The notes: generated from the sequence alone by a model not told the origin. 64,000 nt of DNA from an uncultured Gemmataceae bacterium (GCA_937923405.1 CALDUY010000027.1:92797-156796); one strand, 5' to 3'. Counted from the stretch's first letter, positions 8,625 to 18,796 are shown. Program-made: numbers and translations.

Positions 8625-9959
8625 CTAGATTAAGTTGTTCAGTGTACCGGTTGAATCGGCAAATTTTGTGGTTTCCACTCCCATCTTCTGCAGCACGCTA
8701 AGCAGCACATTGGCCAATGGCGGGTGTTTGTCAGGATTATGTCGGAGGTGCTGGCCGAGCTTGAGACCGAGCTTGCGTCCACCCGCGATCAGAAGAGGCA
8801 GATTTTTCGGGGAGTGGTCGCCGCCGGTGCCGCTGTTCATCCCTGAACCGTACAGGAGGATAGTACGGTCGAGGACTGTGCCATCTCCTTCAGTAGTCGA
8901 TTTGAGCATACCCAGGAAGCGGCCCAGTTTGGTCAAGTGGAATCGGTCGATCTCTGCCAATTTCTTAAGCATACCGGCATCGCCGCCATGATGCGAAAGT
9001 TCGTGATGATTTTCTCCGGCTCCGCCATATCCCCCCGCTTCGCGGCTCCATTCAAAGGTGATGACGCGCGTCATATCGGTGACAAAGGCGAGATAGCACA
9101 GTTCGAGCATGACATCGAGCCACATCGGGCGGTCGTGGGCATTCATGGGCTGGCTATTGAGCTGTAACCCGGTCGATTTCACCTCCGGTTTGGGAACATG
9201 GATCCAATTCTGCAAGCGCTCGATCTGCTTTTCGGTCTGGCGGACACTGCTCAGATACTCATCGAGTTTCTGGCGATCTTTGGCTCCCAGCTTTCGGCTC
9301 AGGGCGGCGGATTCGGCGACCACATCGTCGAGGATGCTACGTCGTTCCGCGTAGCGTTTGATGGCGGCCCGCTTGTCACTATCGGTGTCCGGAACGAACA
9401 AACGCTCGAACAGTCGTCGTGGGTTGTTTTCGGCGGGGAGAGGCGTGCCGTTGATGTCGAAGGACAGAGTGTGGCTGTGCCCGGCGGCTCCTGTGCCGCT
9501 CATATCACTCAATTGAAGGGAGGGAAAGCGTGTCCGTTGACCGTGAACTTCCGCGGCTAGCTGGTCGGCGCTGATGCTGTTCGTGTAGTCTGCGCCCGGT
9601 CTGGACTTCAGGTTGGCCGCCGTCAACCAGGTATCGGCTCCGCTGTGACCGCCTTGGGCTGCGGGGTGGCCTAGCCCACTCAACAACGTGAACTCTTGCC
9701 GATAAGCCTGGAGCACTTGAAGGGTAGGTGAGAGCGTATATTTTTCCCCTTCGTCTGCGGGAAGCCACTCCAGGATATTCACTCCGTTTGGCACATAACA
9801 GCAGATCATTCGAGGAGCGGCTTCTACGGCCGATTTGCTCCACGGCTTGAACGTGGAGGGAGCCGAGCAGAGCCGTGGCAACATCGAATCGAGAAAGGGC
9901 AGAGCCAGGCAAGCTCCTGCCGCGCGAAGTACAGCACGTCGGCTCATCAGTCGGGTCAT
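8625..9959 (-). CDS. DUF1552 domain protein, Tat-exported
   Basis: The 444-residue protein starts with a twin-arginine-type leader (MSRRAVLRAAG followed by a hydrophobic stretch). It carries the DUF1552 pattern common in planctomycetes: PNGVNILEWLP near residue 58, GHPAAQGGHSGADTWL near 97, and an ELSHHGGDAG motif near 320. These proteins resemble DUF1501 (a sulfatase/alkaline-phosphatase-like fold), but no catalytic activity is established. It follows the DUF1587-1592-type gene on the same strand after a 27-base gap, the usual pairing of these families, so the two are likely co-transcribed and exported together. Length is normal for the family. Confidence 0.9.
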   Translation of the reverse strand: MTRLMSRRAVLRAAGACLALPFLDSMLPRLCSAPSTFKPWSKSAVEAAPRMICCYVPNGVNILEWLPADEGEKYTLSPTLQVLQAYRQEFTLLSGLGHPAAQGGHSGADTWLTAANLKSRPGADYTNSISADQLAAEVHGQRTRFPSLQLSDMSGTGAAGHSHTLSFDINGTPLPAENNPRRLFERLFVPDTDSDKRAAIKRYAERRSILDDVVAESAALSRKLGAKDRQKLDEYLSSVRQTEKQIERLQNWIHVPKPEVKSTGLQLNSQPMNAHDRPMWLDVMLELCYLAFVTDMTRVITFEWSREAGGYGGAGENHHELSHHGGDAGMLKKLAEIDRFHLTKLGRFLGMLKSTTEGDGTVLDRTILLYGSGMNSGTGGDHSPKNLPLLIAGGRKLGLKLGQHLRHNPDKHPPLANVLLSVLQKMGVETTKFADSTGTLNNLI

Positions 9960-9986
9960 CTCTTGTCTCCTCGATGCATGATGAAT

Positions 9987-12527
9987 TCACTTCGACTCGA
10001 ACAACTCCGAGGTGGCCACAAAGCGGATAAGCGATCGCAATGTTTTGCCATTTTGCTTCATGTGTTCGACGGCCGCTTTCACCGTCGGCTGATCAGCTAG
10101 GCCCAGTTCACGACCGAGGGCGTAGGTGAACATCTTCGAGGCCAAGCACTTCAAAAAGAGATCCTCATTCTTCAGCAGGGCTTCCTGCAAACCAGTGACG
10201 CCGACAATCTTTGTACCGTCGATCATTTCAGCAGTCGCATCGATTTTCGGATCGTTCTTCTCGATGCGGCCTTTATACCCGAATCCCTCTTGTTGGCGCC
10301 ATTCACCGGCGGCATTGAAGTTCTCTAGCGCGAAGCCGAGTGGATCGATTTTATTGTGACACCGGGCGCACTGATCTAACGTGCGGTGGATCTCCAGCCG
10401 CTGTCGAACAGTGGCTTTGTCGATGCCCGGCACCTTGGGAGCGATCTCGCCTGCATTGGCGACGGGCAATCCCGGATCGATGCCCAGCAGCGTTTTCAAG
10501 ATCCACGTTCCGCGTTTGACCGGCGACGTACGAGTGCCATTGGATGTAATAGTGAGAATACTGGCTTGGGTTGGTATTCCTCCGCGGAGAACGCCGGCAG
10601 GAACCGAGACTTTGCGAAAATGATCTCCTCGAACACCGGCGATGCCGTAGAAGCGTGCCAAACGCTCATTGATGACCACAAAGTCCGAGCGGATCAGCGT
10701 CGACACCGGATGGTCGTTCTTCAAGATTTCGCGGAAGAATTCCTCGCTCTCACGAACGATGCTCACTTCCAGATGGCGATCGTAACGTGGGTAGAGATCG
10801 GGAGCGGGCGGATTACTGCCCACTTCACGCAGCCCAAGCCACTGACCGGCGAAATTGGACACGAAGGCATCCGCTCGTGGATCCTTGAGCATCCGCTCGA
10901 TCTGTTGTAGACGTCGAGTTCGGTCCGAGAGTTGGCCGGCATCGGCGAGCCGCCTCAGCTCGTCATCGGGGGGGCTGCTCCAGATAAAGTAGCTCAGACG
11001 TGCGGCCAATTCCTGATCGCTAATCTTTCGGGTGCCGTCGCGTGCTGGCTCCACCAAAAACAGGAAGTGAGGAGAAATCAGTATCGCGGTCAGTGGATGT
11101 TTGATCGCCTGGACAAAGCTAGCTCCGTCTCGTTTAGCCTGATCAAAGTATTTGAGCTTGGCCTGCACCTCGCTGTCGCTCACCGAACGACGGTAGGCTT
11201 TCTGCATAAACCGCTGGAGAACTTCGTAAGCGTATTTCCACTCATCAGTAGTTTGCAGAGGGCTATTGTAGAAAACGCGGGTGTGCGAGGAAGGTGGCCA
11301 AGCGTCGAACACTGGTCCTTCGACCTCGAACCAGTCGATCATCGCCTCGGGTCGGGCGAACGTCTCGCGGCGTTGAAGCCAGAAGTTTTCCAGCACGGAT
11401 GGAATGCTGTAGGCATATTCAAACTGAATGGCCGCCGATTCCGTAGTGAAGCGGACCCGAAATTCATGCGTTTTTGGACTGTCCGGAGTACCATCCAGAT
11501 CAAATTCATCGACGGTGCGCGGCTGAGGCCCCAGCCAGAGCGTCAGTTTCAGCCGCGGCGGACCGTAGTCATACATGCGATCCGTCTTGAAGTGTTCCAT
11601 GTCACGATGGTATTGCTCGTCGTGATAGGGCTTGCCTCTGGGATTTTCGGCGTTCTGATCCTCACGCCGTTTCGCGAGGATCGGTTCTACCGACTTCAAG
11701 ACTGCCTCGCGGCTTGGCACTCGGCCTGCGGCTCTGACTCGAATGATGTAATCCCCCGCGACAGGCACACGGAAATCCCGGGCATCAACGACCTTGTCCC
11801 AGCTGTTGTGGTGGATGACCACCCATTCGCCCTCTTGTTTGTTGTTATTGCCGTTGACTAGCGGATTGTTCTGGTCATTGAGCCGTACCCGAGTCTGGTC
11901 CATCGCTCCGACTCTGGGGTTAAACCGCCAGCGGACGCTCTTCGGCCTGTCTCCTTCCACTAGGGCTCGGTCCAGGATCTGCTTGGCCGCATTTAGGTAC
12001 ATTTCGATGTGCAGCGGCGACAGGGTCAGCGCTTCGCCATTGTTATCGAACCCGCCAGCGGGGGGATCTTGAGGGAAGGCGCTGGTGTCAAAATGGATCC
12101 CAAACAGATCGCGAATGGTGTTTTTGTACTCGGCCCGATTCAGGCGTCGCAGAACGACAGCCGAGCCACGTTTGTCCAACTCCGCGCGGACCGCTTGTTC
12201 AGTGATCCAATCGACCACTTTGGCCACTTCCGAGGCTTTGGGCTGTTTCTGTTTCTTGGGGGGCATCTCATGGCTGTTCAAGACATTGACGACTTCACGC
12301 CATCTGCTCTGGGTGAGCGGATCCATGAAGTCATTGCCCAACCGCTTTGGGTCGAGTCCGAAGCCTCCCTTCGGCTTGTCTCCAGTGTGGCAGTGATTGC
12401 AGTAGCTGGCGAAGAACGGCGCGACTGTTCGCTCGTACCCGAAAGTGTCCGGGCGAAATGTGGGCTTTTCACCGGCCCAGACAGGCACCTGAAATAGGCC
12501 GAGTAGAAGCAAGCTAAAAAGTCGCAT
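9987..12527 (-). CDS. DUF1587/DUF1592/DUF1588/DUF1585 cytochrome-like protein
   Basis: The 846-residue protein has a short signal peptide ending near WAGEK. It then has a c-type haem motif CNHCH at about residues 43-47 (planctomycete cytochrome c), DUF1587 (LRRLNRAEYKNTIRDLFG, near residue 125), DUF1595/1592 (RLSYFIWSSPPDDELRRLA) and DUF1588. The C-terminal DUF1585 part holds a second haem-like motif CARCH followed by DPLGFALENFNAAG. The architecture is complete and the function unknown; the family is thought to act in the periplasm, perhaps in redox-linked polysaccharide or sulfate-ester metabolism. It is the first gene of the pair with the DUF1552 gene. Confidence 0.9.
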   Translation of the reverse strand: MRLFSLLLLGLFQVPVWAGEKPTFRPDTFGYERTVAPFFASYCNHCHTGDKPKGGFGLDPKRLGNDFMDPLTQSRWREVVNVLNSHEMPPKKQKQPKASEVAKVVDWITEQAVRAELDKRGSAVVLRRLNRAEYKNTIRDLFGIHFDTSAFPQDPPAGGFDNNGEALTLSPLHIEMYLNAAKQILDRALVEGDRPKSVRWRFNPRVGAMDQTRVRLNDQNNPLVNGNNNKQEGEWVVIHHNSWDKVVDARDFRVPVAGDYIIRVRAAGRVPSREAVLKSVEPILAKRREDQNAENPRGKPYHDEQYHRDMEHFKTDRMYDYGPPRLKLTLWLGPQPRTVDEFDLDGTPDSPKTHEFRVRFTTESAAIQFEYAYSIPSVLENFWLQRRETFARPEAMIDWFEVEGPVFDAWPPSSHTRVFYNSPLQTTDEWKYAYEVLQRFMQKAYRRSVSDSEVQAKLKYFDQAKRDGASFVQAIKHPLTAILISPHFLFLVEPARDGTRKISDQELAARLSYFIWSSPPDDELRRLADAGQLSDRTRRLQQIERMLKDPRADAFVSNFAGQWLGLREVGSNPPAPDLYPRYDRHLEVSIVRESEEFFREILKNDHPVSTLIRSDFVVINERLARFYGIAGVRGDHFRKVSVPAGVLRGGIPTQASILTITSNGTRTSPVKRGTWILKTLLGIDPGLPVANAGEIAPKVPGIDKATVRQRLEIHRTLDQCARCHNKIDPLGFALENFNAAGEWRQQEGFGYKGRIEKNDPKIDATAEMIDGTKIVGVTGLQEALLKNEDLFLKCLASKMFTYALGRELGLADQPTVKAAVEHMKQNGKTLRSLIRFVATSELFESK

Positions 12528-12696
12528 GAGATGACCTCTGAACTGATCAAAATAGTATTCTAAAAAAGATATTAAGACGTTTGTCCCCTATCTGTCAAAT
12601 CCAGGAACGACAGAACGTCCTCTTGTCGCTCCGACAGGGTTGAACTAGGGTCATCGTCGATGATGCTATCTTCGCCTCGGCTTTGCGGTCGGGAAG

Positions 12697-12730
12697 CACG
12701 GAGGGCTGACGCTCTCCGCTGGGAAGAGTC
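12697..12730. repeat. REP-like palindromic repeat
   Basis: The unit CACGGAGGGCTGACGCTCTC followed by CGCTGGGAAGAGTC sits in the gap between the divergent genes at 12527 and 12803. It matches the unit at 46286-46320, including the trailing GCTGGGAA-A-GTC. A TATAAT hexamer at 12746-12751 lies between this repeat and the next gene, without a convincing -35. Confidence 0.55.
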
Positions 12731-12802
12731 ATTTCTGACCCGCCCTATAATTTTCAGCTGCAATGAATCACTAGAATGCAGCAGCAAGTTGGCCCGAAAG
12801 GG

Positions 12803-14227
12803 ATGCTTCCATTGGTGTCTCCACAACTACTTCTGCTGTTGGCGGTGCAAGTTCCCAGTGAGCGGGAGTGTGACGAGACTGTGCGTCAAGCAATGCGGCG
12901 ATGGGCGGTGCCGGGCTGCGCCGTGGTCCTCGTTCGTGAGGATCGCGTAGTCTACCTGCGCGGTCACGGCGTGCGGCAGGTCGGCGAATCGGACGCGGTG
13001 ACGGCAGACACACTGTTTCCTCTGTCGTCGTGCAGTAAGGGCTTCACCAGCGCGGTGCTGGCCCAGCTTGTCGCCGAGGGCAAACTCAACTGGGACGATC
13101 CGGTTCGTCACCATCTACCCTGGTTCCGCCTGTCCGATCCGCTCGTCGAGCAAGCCGTGACCCTGCGCGATCTGTTGTGCCATCGCACCGGGCTGGGGCC
13201 GCACGAACTGCTCTGGCACGGCGCTCCCTGGGGACCGGAAGAAGCGGTGCGACGGTTGCGTTACCTGCCGTTGGAGCGGCCCTTCCGCACTAGTGTGCAG
13301 TATCAAAGCACGGCCTTCGCCGCCGCCGGTCTCGCCGCCGAACGAGTGACCGGCCGTTCGTGGAGCCAGCTCGTGCAAGAACGGTTGCTTGGGCCGTTGC
13401 AGATGACCGCGACGAAGACCAGCTACCCCGAGGCACACAAGACGGGCCAGCTGGCACGTGGGCACCTCGATGGCGAACTGGTCCGCTGGGCCGATAGTGC
13501 CCAAGCCGACCCGGCTATCTCGATCTACTCCTCAGCGCGCGATCTGGGAGCATGGCTGCGCTATCAGCTCCGCGAGCCGCTCTTAGCCGAGACGCACACG
13601 CCGCAGATGGTAACGCGACTTTCTCCCTCTCAAAAAAAGGCTTTTCCGAACACACATCAAATCAGTTACGCTCTGGGCTGGACCGTTCACGACTATCGTG
13701 GACTGAAGCTGGTGTCGCATGGCGGGTCGATCGATGGCTTCCGCTGTCATTTGACCCTGGTTCCCCAAAAGAAGCTGGGCATCGCCGTGCTGTGCAATCA
13801 ACAATTCATCCCGATGCCGTTGGCCTTGGCCAATACCTTGCTCGATCGGCAGTTGGGTTTTCCAGCGCGCGATTGGCACACGCTGCTGGAGCAGGTCGAG
13901 AGGGAGTTGGCTCAGGCCCGGCAACCGCCCCGCTGGCATCGCGGTACGTCTCCTTCGCGTGAGCTGTCGGCCTACGTCGGCGACTACGACCATCCCGCCT
14001 ACGGCACGGTGAGCCTGTCGCCGCAACAGGGGCTGCTCGTTTGGCGGTGGCGGGAGGAGACAGTTCCGCTACAACATGGTCATTACGATACTTTCACTCT
14101 GGTTACTCCGAGTCTCGGAGCAGCGACGCTGACCTTCTCGTTCCATCCGACCGGCGAAGTCGAAGCGTTCACCGTGACCGGCAAACTCGGCGTCAGCTTT
14201 CGTAAGGTTCGGAGGACTCCTCGATGA
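12803..14227 (+). CDS. Serine hydrolase of the beta-lactamase / penicillin-binding-protein fold, exported
   Basis: An upstream ATG exists at 12776, but the ATG at 12803 gives a clean hydrophobic signal peptide (MLPLVSPQLLLLLAVQV), so it is preferred. The class-C-type SxxK motif is SCSK (FPLSSCSKGF). The usual YxN is replaced by YQS (VQYQSTAF), and the third motif is HGG (VSHGGSIDGF). A smaller domain near the C-terminus (SAYVGDYDHPAYGTVSL) resembles DUF3471, which follows many esterase-type members. A periplasmic esterase or peptidase is more likely than a drug-resistance lactamase. It overlaps the sulfatase start by four bases (ATGA), so the two are translationally coupled. Confidence 0.85.
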   Translation: MLPLVSPQLLLLLAVQVPSERECDETVRQAMRRWAVPGCAVVLVREDRVVYLRGHGVRQVGESDAVTADTLFPLSSCSKGFTSAVLAQLVAEGKLNWDDPVRHHLPWFRLSDPLVEQAVTLRDLLCHRTGLGPHELLWHGAPWGPEEAVRRLRYLPLERPFRTSVQYQSTAFAAAGLAAERVTGRSWSQLVQERLLGPLQMTATKTSYPEAHKTGQLARGHLDGELVRWADSAQADPAISIYSSARDLGAWLRYQLREPLLAETHTPQMVTRLSPSQKKAFPNTHQISYALGWTVHDYRGLKLVSHGGSIDGFRCHLTLVPQKKLGIAVLCNQQFIPMPLALANTLLDRQLGFPARDWHTLLEQVERELAQARQPPRWHRGTSPSRELSAYVGDYDHPAYGTVSLSPQQGLLVWRWREETVPLQHGHYDTFTLVTPSLGAATLTFSFHPTGEVEAFTVTGKLGVSFRKVRRTPR

Positions 14228-16083
14228 GCGTTCGCATGGTGCTGTTGCTGAGTCTCGTTTTGCTCACAGGGCCGGTCGTTCGGGCCGATGCGCCGAAACG
14301 TCCGAACATCCTCTGGCTGACCTGCGAGGACATGTCGGCCAACCTCGGGTGCTATGGCGACAAGTCGGCCATTACGCCGCACCTCGATCGTTTGGCCCGA
14401 CAGTCGATCCGCTACACGCACGCTTTCAGCGTGGCTGGGGTCTGTGCCCCGTCGCGATCGTGCCTGATTACCGGTATGTATCCAACGACACTGGGGTCGC
14501 ATTACATGCGTTGCGCGGCGAGGCTGCCGGACGCGGTGAAAACCTACAGCGAACTGCTCCGCGAGGCCGGCTACTACTGCACCAACAACGTCAAAACCGA
14601 CTACAACTTCGACCGTGTGCCGCCGCGAGCCTGGGACGAGAACAGCCGCAAGGCCCACTGGCGCAACCGTCCCGCCGGCAAACCGTTCTTCGCCATCTTT
14701 AACAACACCGTCACGCACGAGAGTCAGATTCGCGCTCCCCAGACACAGTTTCTGAAGCAGACGTCTCGGCTGACCGCGGCTCAGCGACACGATCCAGCCA
14801 AGGTCAGCGTGCCGCCGTTCCATCCCGACACACTCGAAGTGCGCCGCGATTGGGCCAGGATGTTCGATCTGATCACCGCGCTGGATTACTGGGTGGCCGA
14901 TCACCTCGCCGAGTTGGAGAAGGACGGTCTGACCGACGATACCATCGTCTTTTTCTACTCCGATCACGGCGTCGGCCTGCCGCGTGGCAAACGCTGGCTG
15001 TACGACACGGGGATGCGGGTGCCGCTGCTGATTCGCTTCGGCAAGAACGTGGCCCATCTCGCCCCGAAAGGAGTGTCGCCGGGGGACAGTACCGAGCGAC
15101 TGGTCAGCTTCGTCGATTTTGGTCCGACGGTGCTGAGCCTGGCAGGGGTGAGGCCGCCGGCAGCCATGCAGGGTGTGCCGTTCTTGGGGACTTACGAGGG
15201 CCAGCCGCGCGAAGCAGTCTACGGCATCCGCGATCGCATGGACGAGCGAAACGACACTACTCGGGCGGTGCGCGATCGCCGCTTTAAGTACCTCCGCAAT
15301 TATCACCCGTACAAACCGTGGTCTCAGCCGCTGGAGTACATGGAACACATGCCGACCATGCAGGCCTGGCGTCGGCTGGCGGCAGGTGGCGAACTGAGTG
15401 GTCCCGCTGCGCTGTGGATGCGGCCCACTAAACCGTTCGAGGAGCTGTACGACTTAGAAAAAGACCCATACGAGATCCGTAATCTTGCTGATGATCCGGC
15501 GCATCGTCCGACGCTAGAGCGGCTCCGTCGTCTGCACTTGGACTGGTATCACCAGACACGCGATCTGGGGTTGATGCCCGAGGCGGAGGTGGAGGCGCGG
15601 TCCAAGGGCCGAACGCGCTTTGAGCTGGGGCAGGACGCTAAGGCGTTTCCTCGCGAAGCGCTGCTGCACGCCGCTGAACTGGTTGCCCAACCCTCGAAGG
15701 CCACTGTGCCTGAGTGTCACAAGCTGCTCGCCAACCCGGATAGTGCCCTTCGCTGGTGGGGCGCGACCGGTCTGGGCGTTCATGGCAATGAGGCGGCGAT
15801 CCCAGCGTTGCGGCAAGCGCTGAAGGATACGTCGCCCAGTGTGCGGGTCGCCGCCGCCGACGCCCTGCGCCGACGTGGCCAGACTGACGGCCTCCTCGAT
15901 GTGCTGACGGAGTGCCTCAAGGACGACAACCCCTGGGTGCGGCACGCGGCGGCGCTGGCTCTCGATGAGTTGGGCCAGGCCGCCGCTCCGGCTCGTGCGG
16001 CCCTGCAGGCGGCGACGAAAGACTCCAACGAATACGTTGTTCGCGTCGTGACTCACACGCTGAATCAGTTGAAGGCTCGCTGA
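14224..16083 (+). CDS. Exported sulfatase with C-terminal HEAT repeats
   Basis: A signal peptide (about residues 1-21) precedes a full sulfatase domain: NILWLTCEDMS at the start, then C74-A-P-S-R, the C-x-P-S-R site whose Cys is converted to formylglycine by a separate maturase. The calcium and active-site region FYSDHGVGLPRGK lies near residue 242. From about residue 490 the sequence turns into two or three HEAT-like repeats (WWGATGLGVHG, VRVAAADALRRRG, VRHAAALALDELG). The 619-residue length reflects this tail. It is the second gene of a coupled pair. The substrate is probably a sulfated polysaccharide or small sulfate ester; the sequence does not say which. Confidence 0.9.
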   Translation: MSVRMVLLLSLVLLTGPVVRADAPKRPNILWLTCEDMSANLGCYGDKSAITPHLDRLARQSIRYTHAFSVAGVCAPSRSCLITGMYPTTLGSHYMRCAARLPDAVKTYSELLREAGYYCTNNVKTDYNFDRVPPRAWDENSRKAHWRNRPAGKPFFAIFNNTVTHESQIRAPQTQFLKQTSRLTAAQRHDPAKVSVPPFHPDTLEVRRDWARMFDLITALDYWVADHLAELEKDGLTDDTIVFFYSDHGVGLPRGKRWLYDTGMRVPLLIRFGKNVAHLAPKGVSPGDSTERLVSFVDFGPTVLSLAGVRPPAAMQGVPFLGTYEGQPREAVYGIRDRMDERNDTTRAVRDRRFKYLRNYHPYKPWSQPLEYMEHMPTMQAWRRLAAGGELSGPAALWMRPTKPFEELYDLEKDPYEIRNLADDPAHRPTLERLRRLHLDWYHQTRDLGLMPEAEVEARSKGRTRFELGQDAKAFPREALLHAAELVAQPSKATVPECHKLLANPDSALRWWGATGLGVHGNEAAIPALRQALKDTSPSVRVAAADALRRRGQTDGLLDVLTECLKDDNPWVRHAAALALDELGQAAAPARAALQAATKDSNEYVVRVVTHTLNQLKAR

Positions 16084-16269
16084 GTCGGTTTTCAGTGCGA
16101 CAAGGCATGCACTCAACCAGGCTGATGCCGCGATTTGGGCAAGCGCGGCAGCTTGGCCTAGAATGAAGTCTTGAGGAAAAGTGCAGTTCGTTGGGGGGAT
16201 TCGTCGATCCTTGTCAGGGATAGCGCCAACAATAATAGCGATGGTGCTGTCCTGACGACGGGGGTAGGG

Positions 16270-17562
16270 ATGCAGCGGCTCCGACTTTTGCTTCTGCTGG
16301 CACTGACCTGCCCGGCGTGCGCGCCGCCGCAATGGTGTGTTCCCGAGCCACTCTACCGCGTGCCGTGGATCGATGAAAGCGCAGATCCCGCCGGTCATGT
16401 GATGATTGATGGGGAGAATCTCCGCGCCTTGGCTGGGGAGGCGATCGTCCGAGCGGCCGCTTTCCATCCTCAGCCGACTCAGCCGTATCACCTTCTGGTA
16501 CTTTCCGGAGGCGGGTTTCAAGGGGCGTTCGGGGCGGGCATTCTCAAAGGCTGGAGTGACTCAGGCTGTCGGCCCATGTTCGACGTGGTAACCGGCGTCA
16601 GCACGGGCGCGATCATCGCTACGTTCGCCTTTTTGGGACCCCAGTACGACGACCTGTTGCGCGAAAACATGATTGGCGTGGTCAAGCGCGACATTCTCCA
16701 GAAGCGTGGGCCGCTAGCGTTGTTCTTCCGCGACGGTCTGAACTCCACGGATCGCCTGGAAGAGCGCATCAACGAGGGCATCACGCCAGAGATTCTCGCT
16801 CAGGTGGCCGAGGCTCACGCAGCGGGACGGCGGCTTTACGTCGCCACGACCAATCTCGACACGGGCCGACTGGTCATCTGGAACATGGGCGCGATCGCCT
16901 CGCGCGGCGACACCGAGGCACTGCATCTGTATCGCAAAATTATCCTCGCGTCGTCGGCCATTCCCGGAGCCATGCCGCCCGTCCGGCTGCCGATCGAAGT
17001 CAACGGCCAGTGCTACATCGAACGGCACGTCGACGGAGCCGCTGCCGGCGAGTTGGTCTATCGGCCGTTCATGGTGGCCGATCTGAACCGCCTGCGTGGC
17101 TGTCATCCGCCACATGCCCATGCCCCGCCTGGCTCTCGACTGTACGTCATCATCAACGGCAAGCTCTATGCGGATCCGAAATGTGCCCGACCGCGGGTCA
17201 TCGGTATTCTCAGCGACTCGACAGGGACCGTGCTGTACAACAAGACCCGCGACGAGATGCACCGTGTCTACCTGCACTGCTTGCAGACCGGCGTTCGCTT
17301 CCAGGCGATCGAAGTACCCAGCGAAGTAAAGATCAGCCGTGGCGCGCTTCGAGTCACGCCGGAGGAGCAACAGTTGCTCTACGACCTGGGATACGAACGT
17401 GGGCAGCGAGCCAGCAGTGCCGTGGGCTGGCGTGATGTGCCGCCCGACACCGCCCCCGACGAGCAGGAGATTCCGCGCTCGGGCACCCGGTTCTCGACCG
17501 GCGAGAACCCCAGGATCGTGGAGCCGACGCCACTGCTCAAGGATGCAGCAGAGTTGAAATAG
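16270..17562 (+). CDS. Patatin-like phospholipase
   Basis: The frame is open from a TTG at 16171, but the ATG at 16270 follows a G-rich ribosome site and starts a hydrophobic leader (MQRLRLLLLLALTC), so it is preferred. A Cys at the end of the leader could make it a lipoprotein, though the lipobox is poor. Patatin hallmarks are clear: oxyanion loop GGGFQGAFGAG, nucleophile elbow GVSTG and catalytic Asp in DGAAAG. Length is typical of bacterial patatins acting on lipids in the envelope. It converges on the phosphoglycerate mutase gene with only two bases between stop codons. The last 60 residues are low-complexity and probably unstructured. Confidence 0.88.
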   Translation: MQRLRLLLLLALTCPACAPPQWCVPEPLYRVPWIDESADPAGHVMIDGENLRALAGEAIVRAAAFHPQPTQPYHLLVLSGGGFQGAFGAGILKGWSDSGCRPMFDVVTGVSTGAIIATFAFLGPQYDDLLRENMIGVVKRDILQKRGPLALFFRDGLNSTDRLEERINEGITPEILAQVAEAHAAGRRLYVATTNLDTGRLVIWNMGAIASRGDTEALHLYRKIILASSAIPGAMPPVRLPIEVNGQCYIERHVDGAAAGELVYRPFMVADLNRLRGCHPPHAHAPPGSRLYVIINGKLYADPKCARPRVIGILSDSTGTVLYNKTRDEMHRVYLHCLQTGVRFQAIEVPSEVKISRGALRVTPEEQQLLYDLGYERGQRASSAVGWRDVPPDTAPDEQEIPRSGTRFSTGENPRIVEPTPLLKDAAELK

Positions 17563-17564
17563 CG

Positions 17565-18773
17565 TTAACTCGCACCCAGGAAATGTGGCATCAACTCGTG
17601 GCCGCGCTCGAAGACGTGCGGACTCGATGCCGCGACGATCTCGTCGTAGCTGGGTTGTCCCAACGAGGTGAGGCCTGTGCCGGCCATCGCGAACGGCACT
17701 GCACCGTAGCTGTGCGCTCGGCTACGCAGCGTCGTGCGATGATCCGGGGAAACGAGGATGCGATAGTCGCCGAATCGCGGCAGCGCTTCCAAAAGTGGGC
17801 CGACAATGTGTTCGTCAATCCGCTCCAGGGCCTTGACTTTCTCGTCGGCGCGGCCTTCGTGCGAAGCCTCGTCGGGAGCCTCGATGTGGACACAGACCAA
17901 GTCATGCTCGGCCAGGGCCTGCACGCCATAGCGTCCCTTGGCGGCGTAGTCGGTGTCAAGGTAGCCGGTGGCTCCGGGAACGTCGATCCGCGTCCAGCCC
18001 AGCAGCACGCCCACGCCGCGCACCAGATCGACGGCACTGATGATCGCGCCGCGAGGGCCGTAGACCTCGGCGAACGGTCGCAGGCTGGGAGCGCGGCCCT
18101 GGCCCCACAGCCAGATTTGCGTAGCGTCGCGTTTGCCGGCCTGGCGTCGCCGCTCATTCACTGGATGGTCGCGCAGAATAGCTCGACTTTTCTCCATAAG
18201 CGATCGTAAAAGATCGGAACCTGGTCCCTGGGGCAGATGGTCGGCGATGGGCTGCTCGGGCACATCGTGGGGCGGCTGCGTTTTCGTCGCCGTTGTGAAT
18301 GGCCCGTCGCCCTGACCACGGTAGACCAGGATGTTGCGGTAACTGACGCCGGCATGGAACTCCAACGGCGTGCCGGGGCCACCCAGCGCCTGGTGCAGCG
18401 CCTCGATCAGCGGTCGGCCCTCCTCAGAGGTGATGTGTCCAGCGGTGAAGTCGCGCATCTTCTCGTCGGCGACGTGAACGAGGTTGCAGCGAATGGCCCA
18501 ATCATGGCGACCCAGGGCAATGCCCATCGCCGCTGTCTCCAGCGGTGCCCGGCCAGTGTAGACCTGAAGCGGATCGTAGCCAAACAGGCTGAGCGTAGCG
18601 ACATCGCTGGCCGGCGTCAGAGGTTCGGGTACGTTGTTGGTCCGACCCACGAAACCGCTCTGGGCGATGCGATCCATGTTCGGCAGCCGTGCCGCTTGCA
18701 ACGGGGTGAGGCCGCCCAGCGACTCTTGCGGCTCGTCGGCACAGCCATCGGGAATGACGATGACGTACTTCAT
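17565..18773 (-). CDS. apgM: 2,3-bisphosphoglycerate-independent phosphoglycerate mutase, archaeal type
   Basis: The 402-residue protein belongs to the alkaline-phosphatase superfamily branch of cofactor-independent mutases (ApgM), which interconvert 3- and 2-phosphoglycerate in glycolysis and gluconeogenesis. Visible hallmarks are the metal-binding start IPDGCADEP, the phosphoserine region TPASDVATLSLFGYDP, HIEAPDEASH, and the C-terminal metal site SPDHRT. Length fits the family. The gene downstream of its shared promoter region is an RmlD-like reductase on the same strand, with no obvious functional link. Related proteins can also be phosphonopyruvate-decarboxylase-like, but the motif set favours the mutase. 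Confidence 0.9.
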   Translation of the reverse strand: MKYVIVIPDGCADEPQESLGGLTPLQAARLPNMDRIAQSGFVGRTNNVPEPLTPASDVATLSLFGYDPLQVYTGRAPLETAAMGIALGRHDWAIRCNLVHVADEKMRDFTAGHITSEEGRPLIEALHQALGGPGTPLEFHAGVSYRNILVYRGQGDGPFTTATKTQPPHDVPEQPIADHLPQGPGSDLLRSLMEKSRAILRDHPVNERRRQAGKRDATQIWLWGQGRAPSLRPFAEVYGPRGAIISAVDLVRGVGVLLGWTRIDVPGATGYLDTDYAAKGRYGVQALAEHDLVCVHIEAPDEASHEGRADEKVKALERIDEHIVGPLLEALPRFGDYRILVSPDHRTTLRSRAHSYGAVPFAMAGTGLTSLGQPSYDEIVAASSPHVFERGHELMPHFLGAS

Positions 18774-18796
18774 CGGACGGTATCTCCTCCTTGAAT

